Notes under the pieces: generated by a model
The model's database searches: none
Seen by the model: the letters and a program-made list of their open reading frames with translations, nothing else
What the model was told of the DNA's origin: nothing
Shown: positions 1 through 8,648 of the stretch, piece by piece
How positions within the stretch are numbered: position 1 is the first letter of the stretch
How the letters are laid out: each line of letters opens with the position of its first letter
Assembly (NCBI GenBank): GCA_900544445.1
Contig: UQVK01000019.1
Span: forward strand, 1-50,699
Source: an uncultured Lachnospiraceae bacterium
GTDB taxonomy: Bacteria; Bacillota; Clostridia; Lachnospirales; Lachnospiraceae
Direction of reading: 5' to 3'
DNA length: 50,699 nt
Translations under genes and position numbers: made by a program

Positions 1-276
1 AAATCAGTGGGTCTGAGCAAAGCTCAGACCCGGATCCCTTGGCGTGAAATAATCACAGCGGATGGTTATGTCCTGCAAATCAGCAATGAGCGGTTGGCAA
101 ATATCATCGAGAAGCTGTCGCAGCCAGAGCAGCGACTTCTGATTTTGCGCTTTGTACTGGAACTAAACGACCGTGAAATCGGCAGGATGATGCGCTGTTC
201 CAGAAGCGCCATCCAGCGCCGCTGCACAAGTGTTTTGCGAAATCTACGGAAACAACTGACGGGGGAACTGCTATGA
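1..276 (+). CDS. Sigma-70 region 4-like protein of an integrative element (5' partial)
   Basis: The frame is open from the first base of the window; an internal GTG lies at position 7, so the true start is probably upstream and the gene is 5' truncated here. The visible 90 or so residues end in a helix-turn-helix resembling sigma-70 region 4 (LSQPEQRLLILRFVLELND, then REIGRMMRCSRSAIQRR). Proteins of this kind are common in Tn916/Tn1549-type conjugative elements of Firmicutes, where they sit just before a small HTH protein and the recombinase, as here. Its stop codon overlaps the next start (ATGA at 273-276), which implies translational coupling. The exact regulatory target is unknown; it could act as an element-specific sigma-like factor or a plain DNA-binding regulator. 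Confidence 0.7.
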   Translation, partial: KSVGLSKAQTRIPWREIITADGYVLQISNERLANIIEKLSQPEQRLLILRFVLELNDREIGRMMRCSRSAIQRRCTSVLRNLRKQLTGELL

Positions 277-506
277 AAAAGTTAAACGGCAAATACAAGT
301 CTCCGCCACCTCTATCCGTTATCGAGGCAGCCCGCGCAGGGGAAGCCGATGCAATGGAACAGATTTTGCAGCACTATGATGGCTACATCAACAAACTGTG
401 TTTGCGAACGATAATCGATGAAAGCGGGCAACCTCATAAGCAGGTAGACCCATATATGAAAGGCCGTTTACAAAGTAAGCTGATGCAGGCCATTACGAAG
501 AAATAG
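273..506 (+). CDS. Small helix-turn-helix protein of conjugative element (HTH_16-like)
   Basis: A 77-residue protein. It contains the pattern PPPLSVIEAARAGEADAMEQ followed by HYDGYINKLCLR, which is typical of the short 'helix-turn-helix domain' proteins found next to the sigma-like gene in Tn916-like and Tn1549-like elements. The start ATG overlaps the stop of the upstream gene by four bases. A very long hairpin begins at the last base of its stop codon (506), so transcription of the pair probably ends or is regulated there. Its role is inferred only from context: control of excision or transfer genes of the element. Confidence 0.7.
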   Translation: MKKLNGKYKSPPPLSVIEAARAGEADAMEQILQHYDGYINKLCLRTIIDESGQPHKQVDPYMKGRLQSKLMQAITKK

Positions 507-577
507 CAAAACCGAGGTATGCCGTGCAAGGGTCAAGATGAACACTTCGCGCCCTTGACGGCATTCCCCGGTTTTGC
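506..577. terminator. Long interrupted hairpin after the HTH gene
   Basis: Three consecutive arms pair in register: 506-514 (GCAAAACCG) with 569-577, 519-525 (ATGCCGT) with 558-564, and 527-532 (CAAGGG) with 552-557. That is 22 paired bases around a 19-nt loop. No long T-run follows, so it may be a processing or regulatory structure rather than a simple terminator. Confidence 0.6.
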
Positions 578-591
578 TGTGTAGTAACCAA

Positions 592-623
592 GTGGGTGCA
601 AGCAGAAAGCTGCTTGCGCCCAC
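592..623. repeat. Perfect hairpin upstream of recombinase
   Basis: GTGGGTGCAAGCAG (592-605) pairs with 610-623 over 14 positions with one G-U pair and a 4-nt AAAG loop. It lies 150 nt ahead of the recombinase start in an otherwise gene-free stretch (507-770). It may be a recombinase-regulatory site or a transfer or replication signal of the element; the sequence does not decide which. Confidence 0.55.
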
Positions 624-770
624 CAATCAGTATCGTATCTACGCGTTTAGGGGGCAAAAGGCGTTGTGCCATGCAGCTTTTGGCAGTGTGTTTGTGCTAT
701 GGCAGTATCCATTCCTTGCGTTATCTCCAGAGCAGCTTTGAAATGCGTAGAAACAAGGAGGTTGAAGAAA

Positions 771-2245
771 ATGAAAGCAGTTATTTACGCCCGCTATTCC
801 TCCGACAACCAGCGGGAAGAAAGTATCGAAGGTCAGATCAGAGAGTGTACCGCCTTTGCTGAGAAGAACGGCATCACTGTCCTGCGCCACTACATAGACC
901 GGGCCTTTTCAGCCAAAACCGACAACCGCCCAGAATTTCAGAACATGATTAAGGACAGCGGCAAGCGCCTGTTCGATATGATTATCGTCTGGAAGCTGGA
1001 CAGGTTTGCCCGCAACCGTTACGACAGCGCCCGCTATAAAACCGCTCTGAAAAAGAACGGGGTCAAGGTAGTGTCGGCCACCGAGGTCATTTCTGACGGA
1101 GCCGAGGGCATCATTTTGGAGAGCGTGCTGGAGGGTTACGCCGAACACTACTCTGCCGATCTATCAGAGAAAGTTATCCGGGGCATGACGGAGAACGCCC
1201 TGAAATCCAAGTATAACGGCGGCACCTTGCCCATCGGGTATCAGATTGACAGCGACCAGTGTTTCCAGCTTGACCCGCTCACCGCTCCCTTTGTGCGGGA
1301 GGCGTTCCAGCGGTATGACGAGGGGGCCACCATGACGCAGATACGGGATTGGCTCAACGAGCAGGGCGTGAAAAACACACGAGGCCAGAAAATGACCTAC
1401 AACAGCATTCAGCATCTTTTGAACAATCGCCGCTATATCGGGGAATATACCTACCGGGACATTGTAGTGCCGGACGGTATTCCCGCCATCGTCCCCCAAG
1501 ACCTCTTTGACCGGGTGCAGGAGAAGCTGGCAAAGAACAAGAAAGCCCCGGCCCGCCATAAGGCCGAGGACGATTATCTGCTGACAACCAAGCTGTTCTG
1601 CGGCTACTGCGGGGCATACCTCTGCGGCGAGAGCGGCACCAGCCACACGGGGAATGTCCACCACTACTACAAGTGTGTGTCGGTGAAGAAAAAGCGCACC
1701 GAGTGCCACAAGAAGTCCGTCCGCAAGGAATGGATTGAAGATTTGGTGCTCAGCGAAACCATAAAGATGGTGATGGACGATAAGGCGATTGAGGCCATCG
1801 TGTCCATGTTGATGGACTTGCAGGACGGGGAGAATGTCAACCTGCCCTTCTACGAGTAGCAGTTGCGGGAGACGGACACGGCCATTCAAAACCTCTTGAA
1901 CGCCATCCAGCAAGGCATTTTGACCAAGTCCACGAAAGGCCGCTTGGAAGAACTGGAAGCCACAAAAGAGGAACTGGAAACTAAGATTGCCTGCGAAAAA
2001 CTGGCGAAACCCAAAATCAGCGCCGAGTTTATGACCTTCTGGCTCCACCGCTTCCGCAAGCTGGATGTGCGGCAGAAGTCCCACAGGAAGATGTTGATTG
2101 ACACTTTTGTCAACGCCATTTTCCTGTACGATGACAAGATGGTGATAACTTTCAACTACAAGGACGGGACGGACACCATTACTTTTGACGACCTCAAGAC
2201 CGCACTGGATGATAAGAAAACAGGTTCGGATTTGGATTGCTCAAC

Positions 2246-2264
<19 letters not shown>
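771..2264 (+). pseudogene. Large serine recombinase interrupted by an in-frame amber codon
   Basis: ATG 771 is preceded by AAGGAG (755-760). The first part (362 codons) has a resolvase domain with the active-site serine in ARYSSDNQ (near residue 10) and the KLDRFARNRYDS segment, then a recombinase domain (about 150-260), then a zinc ribbon (CGYCGAYLCG, later YYKC and TECHKK). A TAG at 1857-1859 stops the frame after LPFYE. The same frame continues at once with QLRETDTAIQNLLNAIQQGI and a C-terminal coiled-coil and tail typical of the family, to 2264. A single C-to-T change in a CAG codon would explain it. Such recombinases integrate and excise conjugative elements. With the stop, the product keeps the catalytic and zinc domains but loses the coiled-coil tail, so it is probably inactive unless the amber codon is suppressed. 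Confidence 0.85.
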
Positions 2265-2325
<61 letters not shown>

Positions 2326-2336
2326 TGATGTGCATC

Positions 2337-2366
2337 ATTATACGACGAGGGCTTTCCGGTTGTCAA
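2337..2366 (-). promoter_or_regulatory. Consensus sigma-A promoter of tRNA-Leu
   Basis: On the minus strand TTGACA (2361-2366) and TATAAT (2337-2342) are perfect hexamers with an 18-nt spacer; transcription would start about 5 nt before the tRNA. The -35 hexamer sits in the loop and the -10 touches the end of an 18-bp palindrome (2342-2385). Confidence 0.85.
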
Positions 2367-2385
2367 GCCGGAAAGCCCTCGTCGT
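2342..2385. terminator. 18-bp palindrome overlapping the tRNA promoter
   Basis: ACGACGAGGGCTTTCCGG (2342-2359) is perfectly complementary to 2368-2385 with an 8-nt loop. On the plus strand it is followed by TTTT and would terminate transcription leaving the element. On the minus strand its loop and arm form the tRNA-Leu promoter. Confidence 0.7.
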
Positions 2386-2387
2386 TT

Positions 2388-2443
2388 TGTGAACCGTTAC
2401 AGCTCAGCCTTCGGCAGACCTGGCTGAGTAGTAACTGTGAACC
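2388..2443. mobile_element. 40-bp GTTAC-ended mini-element with 8-bp target duplication
   Basis: The core 2396-2435 begins GTTACAGCTCAGCC and ends GGCTGAGTAGTAAC (14-bp terminal inverted repeats with two mismatches around a 12-nt centre). It is flanked on both sides by the identical 8-mer TGTGAACC (2388-2395 and 2436-2443). The ends match those of the larger element at 49986-50150. Confidence 0.65.
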
Positions 2444-2448
2444 ACCCT

Positions 2449-3051
2449 TCATCTTTTTTCAAAGAAGGAACAAATCAGCCCTACGCAGCCCTCCATTCCT
2501 ACGCGGGAGCTGTTTACGAAAATGTCAAAGCTTTCCGGGCGGCCCCATTTCTTATCGGAAAAGAAATTATAATAGAGCGCCCGCTGCTTATCCATCTTCC
2601 GGATCAGGGCTTCCGCCTCCTTCTCCTTCATATTCTGGCGCCCCATGATGCGCGCCACCCGGTCCTTCCATTCCGCATGAATGAAAATGGAGATGACGCC
2701 GGGATAATCCGCCAGGACGGAATCCGCGCAGCGGCCGATGATGATGCAGGATTCCTGATTCGCAAGCTGGCGGATGATCTGGGACTGCACGTTGAAAAGC
2801 ATGTCGTTTAACGGAAGGCCGAATCCAGTCATCTCGTCCGCGTAATCGCTGGGAACGGTGTAGAGCCAGGGATTCGCCCGCTTTTCGTCCACATCCTTCA
2901 GATACTTTTCACTGATACAGCTCTTTTCGGAGGCCATGCGGATGAGGCGGCTGTCATAGCATTCGATGCCAAGCCGTTCGGCAGCCCGCTTGCCGATTTC
3001 ATGTCCTCCGCTTCCGAATTCTCTGCTGATGGTGATGATGGTGTTCGCCAT
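2449..3051 (-). CDS. Cytidylate kinase-like family protein
   Basis: A 200-residue protein starting MANTIITISREFGSGGHEIG, the P-loop-like opening of the 'cytidylate kinase-like' family (Cytidylate_kin2), which is widespread in Clostridia and distinct from housekeeping Cmk. Residues near 100-110 (CIIIGRCADSVL) form the second core strand and IFIHAEWKDRVARI the nucleotide-binding lid region. Expected activity is nucleoside-monophosphate or related phosphoryl transfer; the substrate is not established for this subfamily. It follows the MATE gene on the same strand, but a strong terminator (3152-3182) separates them, so it is probably transcribed alone. Confidence 0.8.
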   Translation of the reverse strand: MANTIITISREFGSGGHEIGKRAAERLGIECYDSRLIRMASEKSCISEKYLKDVDEKRANPWLYTVPSDYADEMTGFGLPLNDMLFNVQSQIIRQLANQESCIIIGRCADSVLADYPGVISIFIHAEWKDRVARIMGRQNMKEKEAEALIRKMDKQRALYYNFFSDKKWGRPESFDIFVNSSRVGMEGCVGLICSFFEKR

Positions 3052-3151
3052 GCCGATACCCCCTTTCGGTCAAATGAACGGAATACATCTTCTAATTTTA
3101 TAGTACCTCTTTTTGTAAAAAGTGTCCAGAAAAATGGAAGAAAATAAAAGA

Positions 3152-3182
3152 AAAGCGTCATTCTGTACAAGAATAACGCTTT
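3152..3182 (-). terminator. Rho-independent terminator after the MATE gene
   Basis: On the minus strand AAAGCGTTATTCT pairs with AGAATGACGCTTT (13 bp, one G-U) around a 5-nt loop and is followed by a T-rich run. It lies between the MATE stop (3276) and the kinase start (3051). Confidence 0.8.
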
Positions 3183-3275
3183 GATAAAATCCGAACAGCG
3201 GTGAACGGTAATTGGCTGTAAATAGGTAATCTGCCGCAAATGTGTGATTTTTCACCAAATTAAAATTTGTGCAGA

Positions 3276-4649
3276 TCAGATTTCCACTCCCTGCGGGATA
3301 TTCCGCTTCAGCCAGTTGCCCCGCAGATAGTAGATGATGAACATGACGGAGGTGACGGCCCAGGTCAGCGGATAGCTGAAAGCAACGGTGGCGAGATCCC
3401 GGTGCAGGGGAACGATGACCAGAATCCAGACCACACGCAGTACACAGACGCCGAAACAGGTCAGCAGCATGGGAATGATGGAATCCCCGCAGCCTCTGGC
3501 GGTTCCGCCCAGGATTTCGATGCAGATATAGGTGATGTAGGTTGGCGCAATCACATGGATGATGGACATACCGATATCCACTACCCCCGGATCACCGGTG
3601 AACAGTCCCAGGAAAATACGTCCTCCTGCCATGACGATGACGCTCAGCAGCACGCTGGTGAAAGCGGACATGCCCATACAGATCCGCACACTTTTCCGAA
3701 TGCGGTCATATTTGCCCGCACCGAAGTTCTGTCCGGCGAAGGTGGTGATGGAAACGCCGTAGGCGCTCATGATCATCCAGAACATACCGTCCACCTTGCT
3801 GTAGGCCGTCCAGGCGGCGATGGTATCGGTCCCGAAGGAGTTGATGCTGGCCTGGATGATCAGGTTGGAGACGGAATACATGGTGGACTGCAGGCCCGCA
3901 GGCAGGCCGATGCGGATGATGGCGGACAGGATGCTGGGGGAAAAACGGATCTCCCTCGGGTACAGCTTGTACATGTCATCGGTCTTCATCAGCGCATAGA
4001 TCACCATTCCCGCACTGGCAAACTGGGACAGGGTAGTTGCGATGGCGACGCCCGCTACGCCCAGCTTCAGAACCACCACAAAAAACAGGTCCAGTACGAT
4101 GTTGGTCAGGGTGGAAGCGATCAGGTAATACAGAGGGCGTTTGGAGTCCCCGATGGCGCGCAGGATGCCGGACCCCATGTTATAGATCAGGGACGGGATC
4201 ACGCCGAGAAAATAGATTCTCATATAGATGAGCGACAGCCCCATGATATCCTCCGGTGTGTTCATGGCGCGTAGCGCCACTCCTGCGAAGATGATGCCCA
4301 GCGCCATGATGATGGCACCGCCTGCGATGGACAGAGCGATGGAGGTATGTACTGCCTTGCGCACGTCGTCCTTATGCTTCGCACCGTAGAACTGGGAAAT
4401 GACCACGGTGGCGCCGGAGGAAAGGCCGGTAAAAAAGCCGACCAGAAGGTTGATCAGGGTGGAGGCGGGGCCGCCTACCGCAGCGAGCGCCTGTTTTCCC
4501 ACAAAATTTCCCACCACCACAGCATCCGTCGTATTGTACAGCTGCTGAAAAAAGGTGCCAAACAGTATGGGAAAAAAGAAGACCAGGAGCTGTTTCCAGA
4601 TAACTCCTTCTGTGATCTGATTGATATCCATTCGTTTTCCGGTTCTCAT
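3276..4649 (-). CDS. MATE family efflux transporter
   Basis: About 457 residues with twelve hydrophobic segments, in the DinF/NorM-like MATE family. Diagnostic stretches are FFPILFGTFFQQLYNTTDAVVVGNFVG in TM1-2 and SSGATVVISQFYGAKH, with a second-half repeat starting at RIGLPAGLQSTMYSVSNLIIQ. Such proteins export cationic drugs or metabolites using Na+ or H+ gradients. The frame is open further upstream, but ATG 4649 (MRTGKRMD) is preferred because the protein homologous to the family begins there and GGAAAGG precedes it; ATG 4631 is an alternative. It is transcribed alone. The substrate cannot be told from sequence. Confidence 0.9.
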   Translation of the reverse strand: MRTGKRMDINQITEGVIWKQLLVFFFPILFGTFFQQLYNTTDAVVVGNFVGKQALAAVGGPASTLINLLVGFFTGLSSGATVVISQFYGAKHKDDVRKAVHTSIALSIAGGAIIMALGIIFAGVALRAMNTPEDIMGLSLIYMRIYFLGVIPSLIYNMGSGILRAIGDSKRPLYYLIASTLTNIVLDLFFVVVLKLGVAGVAIATTLSQFASAGMVIYALMKTDDMYKLYPREIRFSPSILSAIIRIGLPAGLQSTMYSVSNLIIQASINSFGTDTIAAWTAYSKVDGMFWMIMSAYGVSITTFAGQNFGAGKYDRIRKSVRICMGMSAFTSVLLSVIVMAGGRIFLGLFTGDPGVVDIGMSIIHVIAPTYITYICIEILGGTARGCGDSIIPMLLTCFGVCVLRVVWILVIVPLHRDLATVAFSYPLTWAVTSVMFIIYYLRGNWLKRNIPQGVEI

Positions 4650-4889
4650 TTGGAAGCCTGCCTTTCCGTTTCTCAATGATGGCTGTTGCGAATGACATCC
4701 CGGAACCAAAATCCGGGACGAACGCCTCTATTATAAGAGAAGATAAGGAGAAACTCAAGGGGGATAACGGACTTTCTGAAAGATTTGCCGGGAATTGTAA
4801 CTGAAGACCCGGCATGGACAGTCATCCGATTCCGTGATAAAATGTCGCCATACCCAAAATGACGCCTGACGAAAAGAGAGGAAAGACGG

Positions 4890-5324
4890 ATGAACATACT
4901 GGTAAGCGCCTGTCTTCTGGGCGTGTGCTGCCGTTACAACGGGACCGGGGAGGAAAATGAGAACGTGAGACGGCTTCAGGAGAGGCACCGGCTGATTCCG
5001 GTCTGCCCGGAGGTCTACGGCGGGCTTTCCACCCCGCGACCTCCGGCGGAGCGCGTGGGAGACCGGGTGATGACAAAGGACGGTACCGATGTGACCGGAC
5101 AGTACGAAAAAGGGGCACAGGAGGCGCTGCGCCTGGCGGAATACTTTGGCTGTACGGCGGCGGTCCTGAAGGCGAGAAGCCCATCCTGCGGCAAGGGAAG
5201 GATTCATGACGGAACCTTTGGGGGCGGCATGACGGATGGGGACGGCGTTACAGTGCAGCTGCTTGAGGCGCACGGCATCCGGGTGTATGACGAGACCGAT
5301 GAAAGAAAGCTTCAGGAGCTGTGA
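4890..5324 (+). CDS. DUF523 / TudS-like Fe-S desulfidase
   Basis: A 144-residue DUF523 protein, close to the usual length. Three conserved cysteines fit the [4Fe-4S] ligands of the thiouracil desulfidase TudS: Cys8 in SACLLGVCCRYNG, Cys39 in PVCPEVYGGLSTPRPP and Cys100 in ARSPSCGKG. TudS-type enzymes remove sulfur from thiolated uracil with release of sulfide; other DUF523 members are uncharacterised. The gene is followed 107 nt later by a cysteine desulfidase, another oxygen-labile Fe-S enzyme that releases sulfide, which suggests a small sulfur-handling cluster. A ribosome site (GAGAGGAAAG) precedes the ATG. Confidence 0.85.
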   Translation: MNILVSACLLGVCCRYNGTGEENENVRRLQERHRLIPVCPEVYGGLSTPRPPAERVGDRVMTKDGTDVTGQYEKGAQEALRLAEYFGCTAAVLKARSPSCGKGRIHDGTFGGGMTDGDGVTVQLLEAHGIRVYDETDERKLQEL

Positions 5325-5431
5325 GAAGCGGCAGGATTTTGCGCGATAAGCCCGGGAATCGGATAAGGGAAAACTTCCCCTGGCCGACCGGCAAAGACGG
5401 AGTACCACGAAAAAACACGGGAGATGGATGG

Positions 5432-6739
5432 ATGAAAAAAACGGACGAAAGATATGAGGCCTATCTGAACATATTGAAAAAGGAACTGGTTCCTGCCTTC
5501 GGCTGTACGGAACCCATCGCGGTGGCCTATGCGGCTGCCTGCCTGCGCAGCCTGCTGGGCGGTGAGCCGGAAACGCTGCAGGTGGAGGCTTCCGGCAACA
5601 TCATTAAAAATGTGAAAAGCGTGATCGTTCCCAATACGGGAGGAATGAAGGGTATCGAAGCCGCCGCGGCGGCGGGAATCGTTTCCGGAAGAGAGGACCG
5701 GCAGCTGGAGGTGCTGGAGGAGCTGACGGAGGAAGATCAGAAAGCCATACATACCTATCTGGAAAGAACGCCTGTCGCGGTCACGCAGGCACCGGGAGAT
5801 CTGACCTTTGACCTGATCGTGACGGGAGAGAGGGACGGCCATAAGGGAAAAGTCCGCATTGCGGGTGCGCATACGAATGTGGTTTTAAAGGAACTGGACG
5901 GAAAGATCCTTTTGAAAAAGGAGATCGGCAGCTGCTATTTTCCGGAAACGCAGAATGCGGAGGCGGACGGGCCTTCTCTGACCATAGAAGGAATCGTGGA
6001 CTTTGCCGTTTCGGTGGAAACGGAGGATGTGAAGGAAACGTTGGATCGTCAGATCGCCTATAATACCGCAATTTCCGCAGAAGGGCTGCGGGGAGATTAC
6101 GGCGCGAACGTGGGACGGGTGCTGCTTTCCACCTATGGAGACGATGTGAAGGTGCGGGCCCGCGCCGCGGCTGCGGCAGGCTCCGACGCCAGAATGAACG
6201 GGTGTGAGCTCCCGGTGGTCATCAATTCCGGAAGCGGAAATCAGGGGCTGACCGCCTCCCTGCCCGTGATCGAATACGCGAAGGAGATTGGAGCGGACCG
6301 GGAGAGGCTGTACCGCGCTCTGGTGATTTCCAATCTGACCGCCGTGCATCTGAAGGAAGGGATCGGCAGGCTGTCCGCTTACTGCGGCGCTGTCACCGCA
6401 GGAGCGGGAGCGGGCGCCGGAATCGCCTGGCTGCTGGGCGGCGGACTGGACGAAATCAACCATACCATTGTGAACACCCTCGCGAACGTTTCGGGCATCA
6501 TCTGCGACGGGGCGAAGGCATCCTGCGCCGCGAAGATCGCCACCTCCGTGGAGGCGGGCATTCTGGGCTACTACATGTATAAAAACGGCCAGGAATTCCG
6601 CGGCGGAGACGGCATCGTGAAAAAGGGCGTGGAACGGACCATAGAAAATGTGGCCAGGCTTGGACGGGACGGCATGCGGGAGACGGACAGAGAGATCCTG
6701 GAAATCATGATCGGGGACGCCGGACAGACCGGAAACTGA
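5432..6739 (+). CDS. cyuA: L-cysteine desulfidase family protein (CyuA/YhaM-like)
   Basis: A 435-residue protein of the UPF0597 family, whose members CyuA/YhaM and the archaeal CdsB use a [4Fe-4S] cluster to split L-cysteine into pyruvate, ammonia and sulfide. Seen here are the N-terminal PAFGCTEPIAVAYAAA (Cys25), the glycine-rich VVINSGSGNQGLTASLPV and the C-terminal SGIICDGAKASCAAKIATS, which supplies cluster cysteines. ATG 5432 is chosen because GGGAG precedes it and the conserved sequence begins directly after; the frame is open further upstream. It likely forms a unit with the DUF523 gene. No regulator of the CyuR type is visible nearby. Confidence 0.88.
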   Translation: MKKTDERYEAYLNILKKELVPAFGCTEPIAVAYAAACLRSLLGGEPETLQVEASGNIIKNVKSVIVPNTGGMKGIEAAAAAGIVSGREDRQLEVLEELTEEDQKAIHTYLERTPVAVTQAPGDLTFDLIVTGERDGHKGKVRIAGAHTNVVLKELDGKILLKKEIGSCYFPETQNAEADGPSLTIEGIVDFAVSVETEDVKETLDRQIAYNTAISAEGLRGDYGANVGRVLLSTYGDDVKVRARAAAAAGSDARMNGCELPVVINSGSGNQGLTASLPVIEYAKEIGADRERLYRALVISNLTAVHLKEGIGRLSAYCGAVTAGAGAGAGIAWLLGGGLDEINHTIVNTLANVSGIICDGAKASCAAKIATSVEAGILGYYMYKNGQEFRGGDGIVKKGVERTIENVARLGRDGMRETDREILEIMIGDAGQTGN

Positions 6740-6854
6740 TGGCCGGAACCGAATCTCCTGTCAAATGAAACGGCTGTCCGGGTATCCGTTACAGGTATAA
6801 AAAATGTCTGCCCGACATAGGCTGAAGATGAAGACCGGTGAGCCGGAGGACCGC

Positions 6855-8648
6855 ATGGATTCTCAGAAGCTGGAAGATATTCTGAACCTGAGCCTGGATT
6901 CTACGATGGAAGAACGGGAGAAGTCCCAGAGGTTAAATGTGGGATTTAATGAAGAGGAGCAGACCTGGGAGCTGATCGTTAAATTTCACGGGGATTTAAG
7001 CCGTCTGAACAATGGCCGCATCAGCGTGGAGGTGCTGCTTGCCGGATACGCCATCGTGACGATTCCGGAAAGCATGATTCCGGCGCTTGCTGCGCTGGAC
7101 GAAATTGAATATGTGGAAAAGCCCAGAGAGCTTTTGTACAGTGTATATGACGCAAAGCAGCAGTCCTGCTTTCCCCCGGCAGGAGATTTTTCGGGGGAAG
7201 GGACCGGCGCTTTTTCCTCTTATCAGCGCGGCACGGATGGGCTGACAGGTGCCGGATGCCTGGTGGCGGTGTTTGATTCCGGAATCGACTATTTCCTTCC
7301 GGATTTTCAGAATCGGGATGGAAGCCGGATCCTGTACCTTTGGGATCAGACGCTTCTGCCGGATACGGAAAGGGGTTTTTATCCTCCGGAAGGATTTGCC
7401 ATGGGCGTGGAATTCACCAAAGAAAACATTGATGCGGCCATTGCACTGGGAGAGACAGAAGGCTTTTTACTGGTTCCAAGCGCAGATGTCTCCGGACATG
7501 GAACCGCAGTGGCGGCCATTGCGGCGGGAAGCAGCACCAATGCCCGATACACGGGGGCGGCACCTGGCGCATCTCTGCTGATCGTCAGACTGGGGCAGGC
7601 GGGAAGCGGTTCTTATCCCAGGACGACGCAGCTCATGCGGGCCATGGCCTATGCCCTGCAAAAAGCGCAGGAGCTTGGAATGCCTCTGGCGGTGAACCTG
7701 AGCTTCGGAAACAGCTACGGGGCGCATGACGGCTCTTCCCTGCTGGAGCGGTTTCTGGACAATGCCTCCGAGGTATGGAAAAATGTGATCTGTGCCGGAG
7801 CCGGAAACGAGGGCGCGTCCGCCGGACATGTATCAGGCCGTCTCACACAGGAGCGGGCGGTGGAACTGGCTGTCGGGGAATATGAAAGCAGCATGAATGT
7901 CCAGCTGTGGAAGAATTTTTCAGACCGCTTCCGGGTCGCCCTTCTTACTCCGTCCGGACAGCGGATCGACGTGCCTGTGGACCGGGTTGGACGGACTGCG
8001 GTAACGGTGGACCAGACGCAGATTCTGATTTATGTTGGGGAGCCTTCTCCCTATTCGGTAAATCAGGAGATCTATTTTGATTTTCTCCCCGTAAATCATT
8101 TTATCAATTCCGGAATCTGGACCTTCCTGCTGGAGCCGGTGTATATCGTTGCGGGAGAATTTCAGATGTATCTGCCGGGCCAGGCGGTGCGCACGGACGA
8201 CACCCGTTTTTTTGATCCCACGCCGGAGCTGACGCTGACCATCCCCTCCACTGCCGGAAAGCTCATCACTGTGGGCGCGATTCAGGGAGACTATGACGCC
8301 TACGCGGATTTTTCCGGCCGCGGCGTGCGGGGCCAGGAGCAGCTCCCCGGCTTCCCCAACACCAAGCCGGATCTCGCCGCGCCTGGCGTAAACATCGTTA
8401 CGGCCCGCGCAGGAGGCGGTCACGGGGCCTATACCGGAACCTCCTTCGCGGTTCCACTGGTGACCGGAGCCGCCGCGCTTTTGATGGAATGGGGGATCGT
8501 AAGAGGAAACGATCCGTACCTTTATGGGGAGAAGCTGAAGGCCTTTCTTCAGCGCGGAGCCAGGAGCATCAGCGGAGAGGCGCGGTATCGGAACGACCGC
8601 GTAGGATATGGAGCGCTGTGCGTCGAAGACAGCCTGCCGGGAATCTGA
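6855..8648 (+). CDS. S8 family peptidase, Csp-like subtilisin
   Basis: About 597 residues with an intact subtilase triad: Asp141 (VAVFDSGIDYFLPDF), His215 (SGHGTAVAAIAAG) and Ser530 (GTSFAVPLVTGAAALL), with oxyanion Asn in CAGAGNEG. The N-terminal 90 residues look like a prodomain, and a long insert separates His and Ser. This architecture, without a clear secretion signal, matches the CspBA-like proteases of Clostridia, some of which activate the spore cortex hydrolase during germination, while others in Lachnospiraceae have no known role. ATG 6855 follows GGAGGA (6845-6850) and is preferred over the upstream ATG 6804. Being catalytically complete, it is more like CspB than the pseudoproteases CspA and CspC. 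Confidence 0.85.
   Translation: MDSQKLEDILNLSLDSTMEEREKSQRLNVGFNEEEQTWELIVKFHGDLSRLNNGRISVEVLLAGYAIVTIPESMIPALAALDEIEYVEKPRELLYSVYDAKQQSCFPPAGDFSGEGTGAFSSYQRGTDGLTGAGCLVAVFDSGIDYFLPDFQNRDGSRILYLWDQTLLPDTERGFYPPEGFAMGVEFTKENIDAAIALGETEGFLLVPSADVSGHGTAVAAIAAGSSTNARYTGAAPGASLLIVRLGQAGSGSYPRTTQLMRAMAYALQKAQELGMPLAVNLSFGNSYGAHDGSSLLERFLDNASEVWKNVICAGAGNEGASAGHVSGRLTQERAVELAVGEYESSMNVQLWKNFSDRFRVALLTPSGQRIDVPVDRVGRTAVTVDQTQILIYVGEPSPYSVNQEIYFDFLPVNHFINSGIWTFLLEPVYIVAGEFQMYLPGQAVRTDDTRFFDPTPELTLTIPSTAGKLITVGAIQGDYDAYADFSGRGVRGQEQLPGFPNTKPDLAAPGVNIVTARAGGGHGAYTGTSFAVPLVTGAAALLMEWGIVRGNDPYLYGEKLKAFLQRGARSISGEARYRNDRVGYGALCVEDSLPGI

Noticed and set aside
1857..1859. Genome-wide recoding of TAG
   Set aside because: The HTH gene just upstream ends normally with TAG at 504-506, and no suppressor tRNA is seen in the window.
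3267..4274. 335-codon plus-strand frame opposite the MATE gene
   Set aside because: It is a mirror of the MATE coding strand, rich in His/Asp/Gly with no recognisable fold or ribosome site.
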